This document shows, in pieces, positions 28,268 to 36,683 of a DNA stretch of 61,068 bases (position 1 is its first letter; each line of letters begins with the position of its first letter). Under the pieces are notes generated by a model. It was not told the origin of the DNA. It made no database searches and worked only from the letters and a program-made list of their open reading frames with translations. Source of the DNA: Prochlorococcus sp. AG-409-D09 (lineage in GTDB: Bacteria > Cyanobacteriota > Cyanobacteriia > PCC-6307 > Cyanobiaceae); NCBI GenBank assembly GCA_003215935.1, contig QCJQ01000001.1, forward strand, positions 75,731 through 136,798, written 5' to 3'. The translations under genes were made by a program, and so were the position numbers.

Positions 28268-28813
28268 TTAATAAGCATCTTGCATTTCATAAAAATCAGG
28301 TTGTACGTAATCTTTTCTTAGGGGCCAACCTTTCCAATCTTCAGGCATTAATAATCGTTTTGGATGAGGATGCCCTTCAAATTTCACACCAAACATGTCA
28401 TAAGTTTCTCTCTCCTGCCAATCAGCTCCTCTGAAAAGTTTGTATAAACTTGGTACGGTTAGATCCCCATCTCTAGCTAGAAATACTTTCAATCTAACTT
28501 CTCTTATTTGATCAATTTTATCGATATTATTGATTTCGATTAAATGGTAAAAACAAACAATGCTTTGACCAGGACCTTCATCATATCCGCCTTGACATTG
28601 TAAATAGTTAAACCCATCATTCTTAAGCTCTTGCGAGGCTTTTAATAAATTATTTGGTTTGATAGATATTATTTCTATTCCTAGATTATCCTTTTCTAAC
28701 TCTTCATGATTTATTCCTTTTGAAGTTAGGAATTTACTTATAGTTCCAGGCTCCTTAGATTGAATTGCTTCAGGATTTTCTTCCTGATTGATTTTAGATG
28801 TATCTTCTTTCAT
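28268..28813 (-). CDS. ndhJ: NAD(P)H-quinone oxidoreductase subunit J
   Basis: A hydrophilic-arm subunit of thylakoid NDH-1 (homologue of the complex I 30-kDa subunit), used in cyclic and respiratory electron flow. The 181-residue protein contains the family signature [20 protein letters not shown] and ends with [17 protein letters not shown]. The first 35 residues are variable and polar. It is the third gene of ndhC-ndhK-ndhJ, 8 bp after ndhK, the classic cyanobacterial/plastid order. Confidence 0.96.
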   Translation of the reverse strand: MKEDTSKINQEENPEAIQSKEPGTISKFLTSKGINHEELEKDNLGIEIISIKPNNLLKASQELKNDGFNYLQCQGGYDEGPGQSIVCFYHLIEINNIDKIDQIREVRLKVFLARDGDLTVPSLYKLFRGADWQERETYDMFGVKFEGHPHPKRLLMPEDWKGWPLRKDYVQPDFYEMQDAY

Positions 28814-28821
28814 TGATTTAT

Positions 28822-29598
28822 TCAGTTTGATTGTATATTTGTAGGTTTTTTTGCATGATCTTCTTTCTCAGATTGAAAAAATATTTCTTGACTTGATTCT
28901 TTTAAAGCTGCTTTTTGAGATTCTGCATTTAAATACGCACCTGTAACCATTGGCTTAATTCTTTTCATTGCATGTGGGATTGTTAAGTATCTATGTGTTT
29001 GAGATATTTTTCTTCTTTCCATTACAGATTCATTACCGACTTTCTTTCGAAGTTTGATTACTGCGTCAAAGATTGCTTCAGGTCTCGGAGGACATCCAGG
29101 AAGGTAAAGATCTACAGGGATTAACTTGTCAACACCTCTTATAGCAGTAGTTGAGTCAGCACTAAACATCCCCCCAGTAATAGTGCAGGCACCCATTGCT
29201 ATAACGTATTTAGGTTCAGGCATTTGTTCATAAAGCCTTACTAGTGCAGGAGCCATTTTCATTGTTACTGTTCCTGCAACTATTAATAAATCTGCTTGTC
29301 TTGGAGAGCTCCTTGGAACTAAGCCAAATCTATCGAAATCGAATCTAGAACCTATTAAAGCGGCAAATTCTATAAAGCAGCAAGCTGTTCCATATAAAAG
29401 GGGCCATAAACTACTAAGCCTGGCCCAATTGTGTAGATCATCAAGGCTTGTAAGGATGATGTTCTCACTTAGGTCACTAGTTACTGTAGGGGCACCTACT
29501 GGTCCACATGATGCAGAGCGTAAATCTCTAACGGCATTAATAGAAGGAGAATTATTCAAGAATTCAGCTCCATTCGAGTGCTCCTTTTCTCCATGCAT
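28822..29598 (-). CDS. ndhK: NAD(P)H-quinone oxidoreductase subunit K
   Basis: NdhK carries the terminal N2 Fe-S cluster next to the plastoquinone site of NDH-1. Cluster cysteines are visible in the GTACCFIEF pair, [11 protein letters not shown] and [12 protein letters not shown]. The protein has 258 residues, with a variable 35-residue N-terminus and a polar C-terminal tail. Its ATG at 29598 lies inside ndhC, overlapping by 35 bp, as in many cyanobacteria and plastids. [12 protein letters not shown] marks the start of conserved sequence, so a shorter start cannot be excluded. Confidence 0.96.
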   Translation of the reverse strand: MHGEKEHSNGAEFLNNSPSINAVRDLRSASCGPVGAPTVTSDLSENIILTSLDDLHNWARLSSLWPLLYGTACCFIEFAALIGSRFDFDRFGLVPRSSPRQADLLIVAGTVTMKMAPALVRLYEQMPEPKYVIAMGACTITGGMFSADSTTAIRGVDKLIPVDLYLPGCPPRPEAIFDAVIKLRKKVGNESVMERRKISQTHRYLTIPHAMKRIKPMVTGAYLNAESQKAALKESSQEIFFQSEKEDHAKKPTNIQSN

Positions 29599-29926
29599 AT
29601 GCTAGCGCTACAACAAGAATTGCAATAAAAATAAGAGCTTCTATAAATGCTAATAGCCCCAGTCTGTGAAAGGCTACAGCCCATGGATATAGAAAGACAG
29701 TCTCTACATCAAAGATAACAAAAACTAATGCAAACATGTAATAGCGAATATTAAATTGTATCCAGGCACCTCCAATAGGCTCCATGCCTGACTCATATGT
29801 CAATTGTCTTTCACCAGCTTTACTTTTGGGTGAAATAATTTTATTTGTTCCTAAAGCTAGTACTGGTACTGCTGCAGAGATGAGAAGAAAACCTAGGAAA
29901 TAGTCGTAACCTTCAAGTGAAAACAT
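29564..29926 (-). CDS. ndhC: NAD(P)H-quinone oxidoreductase subunit 3
   Basis: A small 120-residue membrane subunit of NDH-1 with three transmembrane helices. The family signature [20 protein letters not shown] lies in the loop after helix 1, followed by [20 protein letters not shown]. It is the first gene of ndhC-K-J. It is divergent from the rubredoxin gene with 50 bp between start codons, so the NDH and PSII-assembly promoters lie back to back. Confidence 0.97.
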   Translation of the reverse strand: MFSLEGYDYFLGFLLISAAVPVLALGTNKIISPKSKAGERQLTYESGMEPIGGAWIQFNIRYYMFALVFVIFDVETVFLYPWAVAFHRLGLLAFIEALIFIAILVVALAYAWRKGALEWS

Positions 29927-29976
29927 TTAAGCTCCAACTATTTGATTATTAGTTTGCCATTTCCTTTTAAGGACTA

Positions 29977-30411
29977 GTGCAGATAGAGTTGTCATGTGTG
30001 AAAGTGAAAACTGTGAATGAGGACACCAGCAAACCATCCAAAAATCATACAGATGAGCAAAATGCTGTTGAAGATGCTTTAGTTGATAAGGATGACCAGC
30101 TATTTCACCGGTTTGAGTGTTGTAGCTGTGGATATATTTATGACCCATCTGAGGGTATAAAGAAAATGAATATTTCTCCTGGTACTGCTTTCTTTCAATT
30201 AGACAGAGCTACATTTCGTTGTCCAGTTTGTAGATTAGGTATTGAATACTATAAAGATATTGGTCCAGCATCTAAGCCAAGTGGTTTTGAAGAGAACCTG
30301 ACTTATGGGTTTGGGTTTAATAAACTACCTGCAAGTCAAAAAAATGTGTTGATTTTTGGCGCTTTTGCATTTGCAGCTGCTTGCTTCTTATCTCTTTATT
30401 CGTTGCATTAA
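29977..30411 (+). CDS. rubA: Membrane-anchored rubredoxin (PSII assembly factor RubA)
   Basis: A 144-residue protein. A polar N-terminus is followed by a rubredoxin domain with two iron-binding knuckles (CCSCGY near 50 and CPVCRLG near 78) and one C-terminal transmembrane helix (about 120-140). This build is the cyanobacterial/plastid RubA, needed for photosystem assembly. It is encoded with ycf48 and psbE, as in other cyanobacteria. The start is uncertain: GTG 29977 has AAGGA just upstream, and in-frame GTGs follow at 29998, 30004 and 30013. Confidence 0.93.
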   Translation: MQIELSCVKVKTVNEDTSKPSKNHTDEQNAVEDALVDKDDQLFHRFECCSCGYIYDPSEGIKKMNISPGTAFFQLDRATFRCPVCRLGIEYYKDIGPASKPSGFEENLTYGFGFNKLPASQKNVLIFGAFAFAAACFLSLYSLH

Positions 30412-30412
30412 C

Positions 30413-31429
30413 ATGAAAAATTTTTTTTCTAAGTGTTTTAATTTATTTCTGATTTTTTGTATTGGGATTGGTCTAAGTGGTTGCACTGTCAGCAATGCTT
30501 CTATGGCTGAAGAAAGTCCTTGGCAGTCAATTCAATTGAATACGGACTCAAATCCTTTAGATATAAGTTTTGTTGATGATGAAAATGGGTTTTTAGTTGG
30601 GACTGATCGACTAATTCTCGAGACAAATGATGGGGGTGTTTCTTGGAGTGAAAGAAATTTGGATATTCCTTCTGAAGGTAATTTTCGAATGATCAGTATT
30701 GATTTTCTCGATGATGAAGGTTGGATTGCTGGACAACCAGGTTTAATTTTGCATTCAACTGATAAAGGTAAAAATTGGGTCCGATTGGATTTGGGCAGCA
30801 AATTACCTGGAGATCCATATTTGATAACTTCTTTAGGTAATGATTCCGCAGAACTTGCAACTACTGCAGGAGCAATATATAAAACTGTAGATGGAGGTTC
30901 AAATTGGGAAGCAATTGTCTTAGATACTTCCGGGTCAGGAGGTATTAGGGATCTTCGACGGTTAGATGATGGGAGCTATTTGAGCGTTAGTAGCTTAGGA
31001 AACTTTTTTTCTTATGTTCCTCCTAATGGAGAAAACTGGGAGCCTCATCAAAGAGCAAGTAGTAAAAGAGTTCAAAGTGTTGGTTCGAACACAAGTGGAG
31101 ATGTGTGGATGCTTTCAAGAGGGGCTGAAATTCGTTTTAATAAACAAACAGGAGATTTAGATAATTGGCAGAAACCAATCATCCCAATCGTTAATGGATA
31201 TAACTATCAAGACTTGTCTATTGACCCAAATAATTCAATTTGGGTTGCTGGCGGGAATGGAACATTGCTTTTTAGTAAGGATCAGGGTGAATCTTGGCAA
31301 CAAGACCCTATTGGGGATGCAGTTCCTACTAATTTCATTCGCATTCAGTTTGAGAAGAGCAAATCAACTGGTATGACTAAAGGATTTGTCTTTGGAGAGA
31401 GAGGAAATCTTTTACTTTGGCGAGGATAA
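30413..31429 (+). CDS. ycf48: Photosystem II assembly lipoprotein Ycf48 (HCF136)
   Basis: Ycf48 binds early D1 intermediates during PSII assembly. From ATG 30413 the 338-residue protein has a signal peptide with a lipobox (GIGLSGC), so it should be lipid-anchored on the lumenal side. The rest is a seven-bladed propeller with repeated segments such as ETNDGGVSWSER, HSTDKGKNWVRL, KTVDGGSNWEAI and FSKDQGESWQQD. The frame can be extended back to 30356, but that removes the signal peptide from the N-terminus and overlaps rubA. It starts 1 bp after the rubA stop. Confidence 0.95.
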   Translation: MKNFFSKCFNLFLIFCIGIGLSGCTVSNASMAEESPWQSIQLNTDSNPLDISFVDDENGFLVGTDRLILETNDGGVSWSERNLDIPSEGNFRMISIDFLDDEGWIAGQPGLILHSTDKGKNWVRLDLGSKLPGDPYLITSLGNDSAELATTAGAIYKTVDGGSNWEAIVLDTSGSGGIRDLRRLDDGSYLSVSSLGNFFSYVPPNGENWEPHQRASSKRVQSVGSNTSGDVWMLSRGAEIRFNKQTGDLDNWQKPIIPIVNGYNYQDLSIDPNNSIWVAGGNGTLLFSKDQGESWQQDPIGDAVPTNFIRIQFEKSKSTGMTKGFVFGERGNLLLWRG

Positions 31430-31536
31430 GCCAGTTTTTTTTGTCACATTGCACAACGCTGTGTAACCAGCTAGTCACAGAGTCGCAAACTTTACTGAGG
31501 TACTTGATAAGATCTTTGGGCTGATTAAGTGAGGCT

Positions 31537-31785
31537 ATGGCTGCCGGCTCTACCGGGGAACGCCCGTTTTTTGAGATCATAACCAGTGTCCGGTATTGGA
31601 TTATCCATGCTGTGGCTCTGCCAGCGATCTTTGTTGCAGGATTTTTATTTGTTTCATCTGGGCTTGCCTACGATGCTTTTGGAACTCCTCGACCCGATAC
31701 CTATTTCCAGGCTGGAGAGACTAAGGCTCCAGTTGTTGTTCAGCGATTTGAGTCAAAGTCTGAACTTGACCTGCGCTTGAAATAA
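31537..31785 (+). CDS. psbE: Cytochrome b559 alpha subunit
   Basis: An 82-residue PSII core protein. The heme-ligand helix begins [20 protein letters not shown] (axial His24), followed by [11 protein letters not shown] and the lumenal tail ending SELDLRLK. It is full length. Its heme partner PsbF should be encoded just downstream but is absent: psbL starts after only 28 bp. See the corresponding finding. It follows ycf48 by 107 bp. Confidence 0.97.
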   Translation: MAAGSTGERPFFEIITSVRYWIIHAVALPAIFVAGFLFVSSGLAYDAFGTPRPDTYFQAGETKAPVVVQRFESKSELDLRLK

Positions 31786-31813
31786 ACCATCATCATCTGA
31801 TTGCTATTTAGCT

Positions 31814-31933
31814 ATGCAAGTCAATCCAAATCCAAATAAGCTTCCGGTTGAGTTGAACCGTACAAGTCTTTATCTGGGACTTCTCCTTGTTTTTGTAATG
31901 GGAATTCTTTTCTCTAGTTACTTCTTTAATTAA
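31814..31933 (+). CDS. psbL: Photosystem II reaction centre protein L
   Basis: A 39-residue single-helix protein at the PSII dimer interface. The sequence [20 protein letters not shown] followed by [19 protein letters not shown] is almost the textbook PsbL. It starts at ATG 31814 and stops at TAA 31931-31933. It lies directly downstream of psbE instead of downstream of psbF, and psbJ starts 11 bp later. Confidence 0.97.
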   Translation: MQVNPNPNKLPVELNRTSLYLGLLLVFVMGILFSSYFFN

Positions 31934-31944
31934 ACTTTCTTATC

Positions 31945-32142
31945 ATGAGTAAAACAAAAGGGCCTGATGGACGCCTTGGAGATCGACTTCCAGATGGACG
32001 TCCGGCTGTTTCATGGGAGCGACGTTGGACTGAAGGGGCTTTGCCTCTATGGTTGGTTGCTACTGCAGGTGGTGTTGCTGTAATCTTTGTCTTGGGAATA
32101 TTTTTCTATGGTTCCTATACAGGCGTTGGTAACGCTGGATAA
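31945..32142 (+). CDS. psbJ: Photosystem II reaction centre protein J
   Basis: A 65-residue protein with a polar N-terminus ([20 protein letters not shown]) and one transmembrane helix ([20 protein letters not shown]) ending [12 protein letters not shown], as in other Prochlorococcus PsbJ. PsbJ lies near cytochrome b559 and the QB site. It is the last gene of the psbE operon and is followed by a strong terminator at 32173-32211. Confidence 0.96.
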   Translation: MSKTKGPDGRLGDRLPDGRPAVSWERRWTEGALPLWLVATAGGVAVIFVLGIFFYGSYTGVGNAG

Positions 32143-32172
32143 AGATATTAATTTCTTTCCATGAAATTAAAC

Positions 32173-32211
32173 AAAAAAACACTTGAGGGATTGCCTCTCA
32201 AGTGTTTTTTT
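32173..32211 (+). terminator. Terminator of the psbE-L-J operon
   Basis: A-rich sequence and stem ACACTTGAG pair with CTCAAGTGT around a short GGATTGCCT loop, followed by T7. The A/T flanks extend the stem and make it usable on both strands, which also suits the convergent mtnP gene. Confidence 0.85.
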
Positions 32212-32236
32212 GATGCATGATTTTTTGATTAATGTG

Positions 32237-33172
32237 TTAATTATCCCAATATTTTTTAGTTAAAACTTCTAGTTTCTTAAGAGTTTGTTTGGGGACTTTT
32301 TCTGGTGATGTAACTAGTCCATTTCTTAAAGAATTATGTGCAGAACTGCTGGGCCTGATGGAAGCTACTTTTAATGCAGTTGCTTTTATAATTTCTTCTC
32401 CAATTTTTGCATTTTCGATCACATTTTTAATGATCATTTCTACTGTTACGTTTGCATGATCGTGATGCCAACAGTCATAGTCAGTAACCATTGCAAGAGT
32501 TACATACGCTATTTCAGCTTCTCTCGCTAATCTTGCTTCGGTATGGTTCGTCATTCCAATGACTGAGCACCCCCATTGCCTGTATAAATTAGATTCTGCT
32601 CTTGTTGAAAAGGCGGGTCCTTCCATTGCAAGATATGTTCCTCCAATATGCACTTCTCTAGAGAGAGGTAAAAACTTCTTTGCTTCTTCAATAAGAATCT
32701 TTGAAAGATTGGCACAAAAAGGGTCTGCCATACTTACATGGGCAACCGCTCCATCACAAAAAAAAGTTAAAGGTCTTTGTTGAGTCCTATCGATAAATTG
32801 ATTTGGAATCACCATATCTAATGGTTTTATATTTTCTTTAAGAGAGCCCACTGCTGAAGGTGAAAGAATCCATCTCACATTGAGATAGCGAAATGCCCAT
32901 ATATTGGCTTTATATGGAACTTCTGTTGGATTAAGTGTGTGATTTCTTCCATGGCGAGCAAGGAAAATAATCTCTATTTCGTCTAAATTTCCAATAAGTA
33001 GATTGTCAGAGGTTTTGCCAAAAGGCGTATCTATTTCAATCTCCTTGAGGTTTTTTATCCATTTAATGTTATACACCCCACTTCCACCGATGACTCCAAT
33101 GCGCGCTTTTGCTAAATCGGAGTTATCTAACGCTGTTCCTGAAATGTTTTCAGATAAATAATTGTGGATCAT
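32237..33172 (-). CDS. mtnP: S-methyl-5'-thioadenosine phosphorylase
   Basis: MtnP splits methylthioadenosine into adenine and methylthioribose-1-phosphate, recycling the by-product of polyamine synthesis. Motifs are IGVIGGSGVYNI, FLARHGRNHTLNPTEVPYKA, GTYLAMEGPAFSTRAES and GMTNHTEARLAREAE. The frame reaches ATG 33202, but this overlaps 39 bp of the divergent selD. ATG 33172 (311 residues, 9-bp overlap) is the better compromise, since conserved sequence begins much later. Confidence 0.93.
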   Translation of the reverse strand: MIHNYLSENISGTALDNSDLAKARIGVIGGSGVYNIKWIKNLKEIEIDTPFGKTSDNLLIGNLDEIEIIFLARHGRNHTLNPTEVPYKANIWAFRYLNVRWILSPSAVGSLKENIKPLDMVIPNQFIDRTQQRPLTFFCDGAVAHVSMADPFCANLSKILIEEAKKFLPLSREVHIGGTYLAMEGPAFSTRAESNLYRQWGCSVIGMTNHTEARLAREAEIAYVTLAMVTDYDCWHHDHANVTVEMIIKNVIENAKIGEEIIKATALKVASIRPSSSAHNSLRNGLVTSPEKVPKQTLKKLEVLTKKYWDN

Positions 33173-35362
33173 CTTGTTCTTGCTGGTGGTGGTCATGCTC
33201 ATGCTTTGATTTTGCTGAGATGGTTAATGAATCCTGAATTTCGCCCTAAAGGATTAATAACTCTAATAAATAGATCTAGTACAACTTTTTATTCAGGCAT
33301 GATGCCTGGAGTTTTATCTAAGAGATACTTTACAAATGAAGCATTAATAAATATACGCTTTTTAGCAGATCGTGTAGGTGTTGATTTCATTTGTGCCGAA
33401 ATAAATGGCCTCGATGTTTATGGACAAGAATTATATCTAGAAGGACGCCCTTCTTTATCCTTCTCCAAGCTTAGTCTAGATGTTGGATCAGAGATTAAAA
33501 CTAATAAAATAAATAGCCTACAGATTGATGATCAGACATTAGCTATACCAATTAAGCCTTTTTATAATGCATTACGTCTAATAGAAGTAGAAGATGATAA
33601 AGCTATGAGTATAAACGCTAAGCCATTTTCAATTATTGGCTCTGGTCTCTCTGGATTAGAGGTTGCATTTGCATTACGGCATAGATGGCCAATGCGATCT
33701 ATCCAACTCTACTCGCATTCTAAAATCTTTAATAGAAGTATAAAAGTTGCTTTAAGAGAGGCGAAAATTCAGTTGAAATCTAATCAAGAAAAGATTTCCT
33801 CCACGGCATTAATATGTACCGGAAGTAAGTCTCCTCAATGGCTACAAAATAGTAATTTACTTGTTGATTCTTCGGGAAGAGTTTTAACGACGAAGACTTT
33901 GCAAGTGATTAATTATCCAAACATATTTGCTGCTGGAGATTGCGGTGTGATTTCAGGTGAGTTTCGCCCACCTTCAGGTGTGTGGGCAGTACGCGCTGCG
34001 CAGCCTTTAGCAGAAAATATTGAAAGATCGTTACTGGGTCTTTCTCTTCGCCGTTGGTCTCCTCAAAAATGGGCAATGCAACTTGTTGGTGGTTTCTCTG
34101 CTTCAGATAAATATATAGCTTGGTGCTTTTTGGGGGGATTAATTCTTGGTCCCACTCCTTTGCTTTGGAATTTGAAAGAGAGCATTGACCGCAGATTTAT
34201 GGAGAAGTTCTCTTCTGTATTATCGATGAATAGTAGTGATGAAGAAAATCAGTTAAAAATGGAGTGCAGAGGGTGTGCTGCAAAGATTCCTGAACAGTCT
34301 TTAAAGGATGCTTTAAGTAAAGCGTCTTTACCTTTGTTAGCAACTGATCCTGAAGATGCTTCTTTCGTGGGGGAATTAAAAGGAGGGAAAAATTTGTTGC
34401 AAAGTGTAGATGGCTTCCCTGCTTTGGTGGCTGACCCTTGGTTGAATGCACGTTTGACAACCTTGCATGCTTGTTCAGATCTTTGGGCTAGTGGTGCATT
34501 TGTGTCTTCAGCTCAGGCATTAATTACTCTTCCAGCTGTTTCTTCAAATATTCAAAAGGAATTATTGATACAAATTTTGCATGGAATTCAATCGGTTTTA
34601 ACTCCTCAAGGTGCAAAACTGATTGGTGGACATACAATGGAATCCCGTAATTCTTATCCTATATCAACTCCTATTAGTCTTTCTATAGAGATATCTTTAT
34701 CTGTTAATGGAATAGTTGAAAACAGTAAAAGTATTTGGTCAAAGAGTGGATTGGAAGATGGAGATGATCTTTTAATAAGTAGACCATTAGGAACCGGAGT
34801 TCTTTTTGCGGGGTTAAGGAAGGGAATTGTTGCATTGAGAGATTTTGAGAAGAATTTCGCTCAGATTAACGCCAGTCAGGACAATCTCTTAAAAACTTTA
34901 ATTGGAATGCAACGCCAAAGTCCTTCTGGCAGAATTGTTCATGCATGTACAGATATTACTGGTTTTGGTTTGTTAGGACATTTAGGCGAAATGATTAATT
35001 CAACAAATAAATCTCGTAAGGCTCAAGGTTTATCTCTATTGAGAATTAATTTATTTGCTTTTAATATCCCAGTATATGTAGGAGTTTTTGATCTTTTTGA
35101 GCAAGGTTGTTTTTCAACTTTGGCTCCATATAATCGTAAGGCATGGAAGTTTTTACAACCGAGTTTGGAAACTTCAGAACTTATTTCACTGGATGTTGGG
35201 ACAATGTCACAAGATAGTGAAAAGTACAAAGCTATTATGGAATTAATTGTGGACCCTCAAACATGTGGTCCTTTGGTATTAGCCTGTTCTCGGAAGACTA
35301 GCATTGAGTTAATGAAAACCGGCTCTTGGAGTCAAATCGGTAAAGTTGTCGAGTCTTATTAG
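33164..35362 (+). CDS. selD: Fusion of NDH-type FAD oxidoreductase and selenide, water dikinase
   Basis: A 732-residue two-domain protein. Residues 1-345 form a pyridine-nucleotide disulfide/NDH-2-like flavoprotein: FAD loop LVLAGGGHAHALIL, second nucleotide loop IIGSGLSGLEVA, and FAAGDCGVI. Residues 365-732 form SelD: active-site ECRGCAAKI with Cys371 and Lys374, SVDGFPAL, and DITGFGLLGHL. SelD makes selenophosphate from selenide and ATP, and the fused flavoprotein is known in cyanobacteria. It starts at GTG 33164, needed to keep the GGGHAH loop, and overlaps the divergent mtnP start. Confidence 0.92.
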   Translation: MDHLVLAGGGHAHALILLRWLMNPEFRPKGLITLINRSSTTFYSGMMPGVLSKRYFTNEALINIRFLADRVGVDFICAEINGLDVYGQELYLEGRPSLSFSKLSLDVGSEIKTNKINSLQIDDQTLAIPIKPFYNALRLIEVEDDKAMSINAKPFSIIGSGLSGLEVAFALRHRWPMRSIQLYSHSKIFNRSIKVALREAKIQLKSNQEKISSTALICTGSKSPQWLQNSNLLVDSSGRVLTTKTLQVINYPNIFAAGDCGVISGEFRPPSGVWAVRAAQPLAENIERSLLGLSLRRWSPQKWAMQLVGGFSASDKYIAWCFLGGLILGPTPLLWNLKESIDRRFMEKFSSVLSMNSSDEENQLKMECRGCAAKIPEQSLKDALSKASLPLLATDPEDASFVGELKGGKNLLQSVDGFPALVADPWLNARLTTLHACSDLWASGAFVSSAQALITLPAVSSNIQKELLIQILHGIQSVLTPQGAKLIGGHTMESRNSYPISTPISLSIEISLSVNGIVENSKSIWSKSGLEDGDDLLISRPLGTGVLFAGLRKGIVALRDFEKNFAQINASQDNLLKTLIGMQRQSPSGRIVHACTDITGFGLLGHLGEMINSTNKSRKAQGLSLLRINLFAFNIPVYVGVFDLFEQGCFSTLAPYNRKAWKFLQPSLETSELISLDVGTMSQDSEKYKAIMELIVDPQTCGPLVLACSRKTSIELMKTGSWSQIGKVVESY

Positions 35363-35382
35363 GCATTAAGCTCCTGATGGAT

Positions 35383-36636
35383 TTACTTTATACTTTCATC
35401 CAGCTTCTTGGCTCTTTGTTTTTTTAATTCTTCCCCAAGTGAGGGACCGGCTTCCCATCCTTTCTCTATTAATTCATTCGCTGTTACTGGTGATTTGGTT
35501 AGTCTCCAACGAAGTAGCCATTTTAGTAGATATTTCCATAGAGGATTGCGTAAACTAATGATTATTCCAATTACATCTTTATCATAGTTATTCTCTTCAA
35601 TTATTTGACTCCATTGAGAAGGGGACCATGTTAAGTATTCATTTTTAGTAGATTCTTTTTGGAGATAGGCATTGAACTCTTGACTTTTACTTAATAGATC
35701 TTGTTCTTTTGATGGCAACTGCAACCTTTTTGCTAAACCTTTAGGGTTTGACGCTCCAGAAATGAATGCTGTTATAGGATTGATGCCTAATCTCAATGCC
35801 CAATGAATTCTTTTTTTCCAGTGAATATCATTTTGTAGTTTTGTATCGAATAATAAAAACCCATCCCATGACTGTAAAAGTCGAAGAGCTTCACTCCAAT
35901 TCTTCTCTTGAAATAGGAGTTTTAATTCCATACTTAATCTTGATCCTAATGCTGGTGGAGGACATGTTTTTGTTTCGTTTGGACTCCAGTCCCATGGCCA
36001 TTTTGCTATGGTTGATTGAACTTGAAGGAGAGAGTCTTTCGATAACATGAAGTTGAATCTCGCAGCATAACGAGCCCCTCTAATAATTCTTGTGGGATCT
36101 TCAGCCACACTTTGATCATGTAAGAAGTGCAGTGCTTTTTGTTTTATTGCATCTCTACCATCATGTGGATCTATTATTTTGCTTCTTAATAGATCAAATG
36201 CTATAGCATTGATAGTAAAGTCTCTGCGCTTCAGATCTTTAGGGATAGTACTTATCTGTATTTGTGGATTTTGTGCATTACTTTCATAGGTTTCTTCTCT
36301 TGCATGAGCTATATCAATTTTAATCCCTTCAACAATCATTTCTATTGTTTTAAATTTGTTATTATTTCTGATAATGGTTACACTTTTTTTTTCAAAAGCC
36401 GATTGAATCGTAGTTACAAAACTAGATGTCGATCCTTCTATGACAAGATCTAAGTCATGAAATTCCGTTATTGAATTTTTATAAGATTGTTTAATAATTT
36501 CGTCTCTAATTACACCTCCAACTATTGCTATCCCTTTTATGTCTGAATTCATGGAGGCAATTTTGATTACCTTAAGCAGAGCTTTAGGTAATATTGATGG
36601 TTTAAATTTTAACTCCGGATTAACCGGTACCTTCAT
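35383..36636 (-). CDS. tRNA nucleotidyltransferase / poly(A) polymerase family (CCA-adding type)
   Basis: A 417-residue class II nucleotidyltransferase. The head domain shows GGVIRDEII, the catalytic DLDLVIEG, RRDFTINAIAFDL and DPHDGRDAIKQKALHFL. The neck follows with EDPTRIIRGARYAARFNF, which binds the incoming nucleotide. Because the tRNA genes here do not encode CCA, CCA addition is required, and this is the obvious candidate. It lies 47 bp downstream of the helicase gene on the same strand. Confidence 0.9.
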   Translation of the reverse strand: MKVPVNPELKFKPSILPKALLKVIKIASMNSDIKGIAIVGGVIRDEIIKQSYKNSITEFHDLDLVIEGSTSSFVTTIQSAFEKKSVTIIRNNNKFKTIEMIVEGIKIDIAHAREETYESNAQNPQIQISTIPKDLKRRDFTINAIAFDLLRSKIIDPHDGRDAIKQKALHFLHDQSVAEDPTRIIRGARYAARFNFMLSKDSLLQVQSTIAKWPWDWSPNETKTCPPPALGSRLSMELKLLFQEKNWSEALRLLQSWDGFLLFDTKLQNDIHWKKRIHWALRLGINPITAFISGASNPKGLAKRLQLPSKEQDLLSKSQEFNAYLQKESTKNEYLTWSPSQWSQIIEENNYDKDVIGIIISLRNPLWKYLLKWLLRWRLTKSPVTANELIEKGWEAGPSLGEELKKQRAKKLDESIK

Positions 36637-36683
36637 GATAGAAAAAGTAGTGTTTGTGCCATTTTTAGTTTTTTGATGTACTT

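Noticed and set aside
31586-31780. 64-aa frame overlapping psbE, considered as displaced psbF
   Set aside because: It is an alternative frame of psbE; its sequence lacks the PsbF heme helix and the psbE frame is fully conserved.
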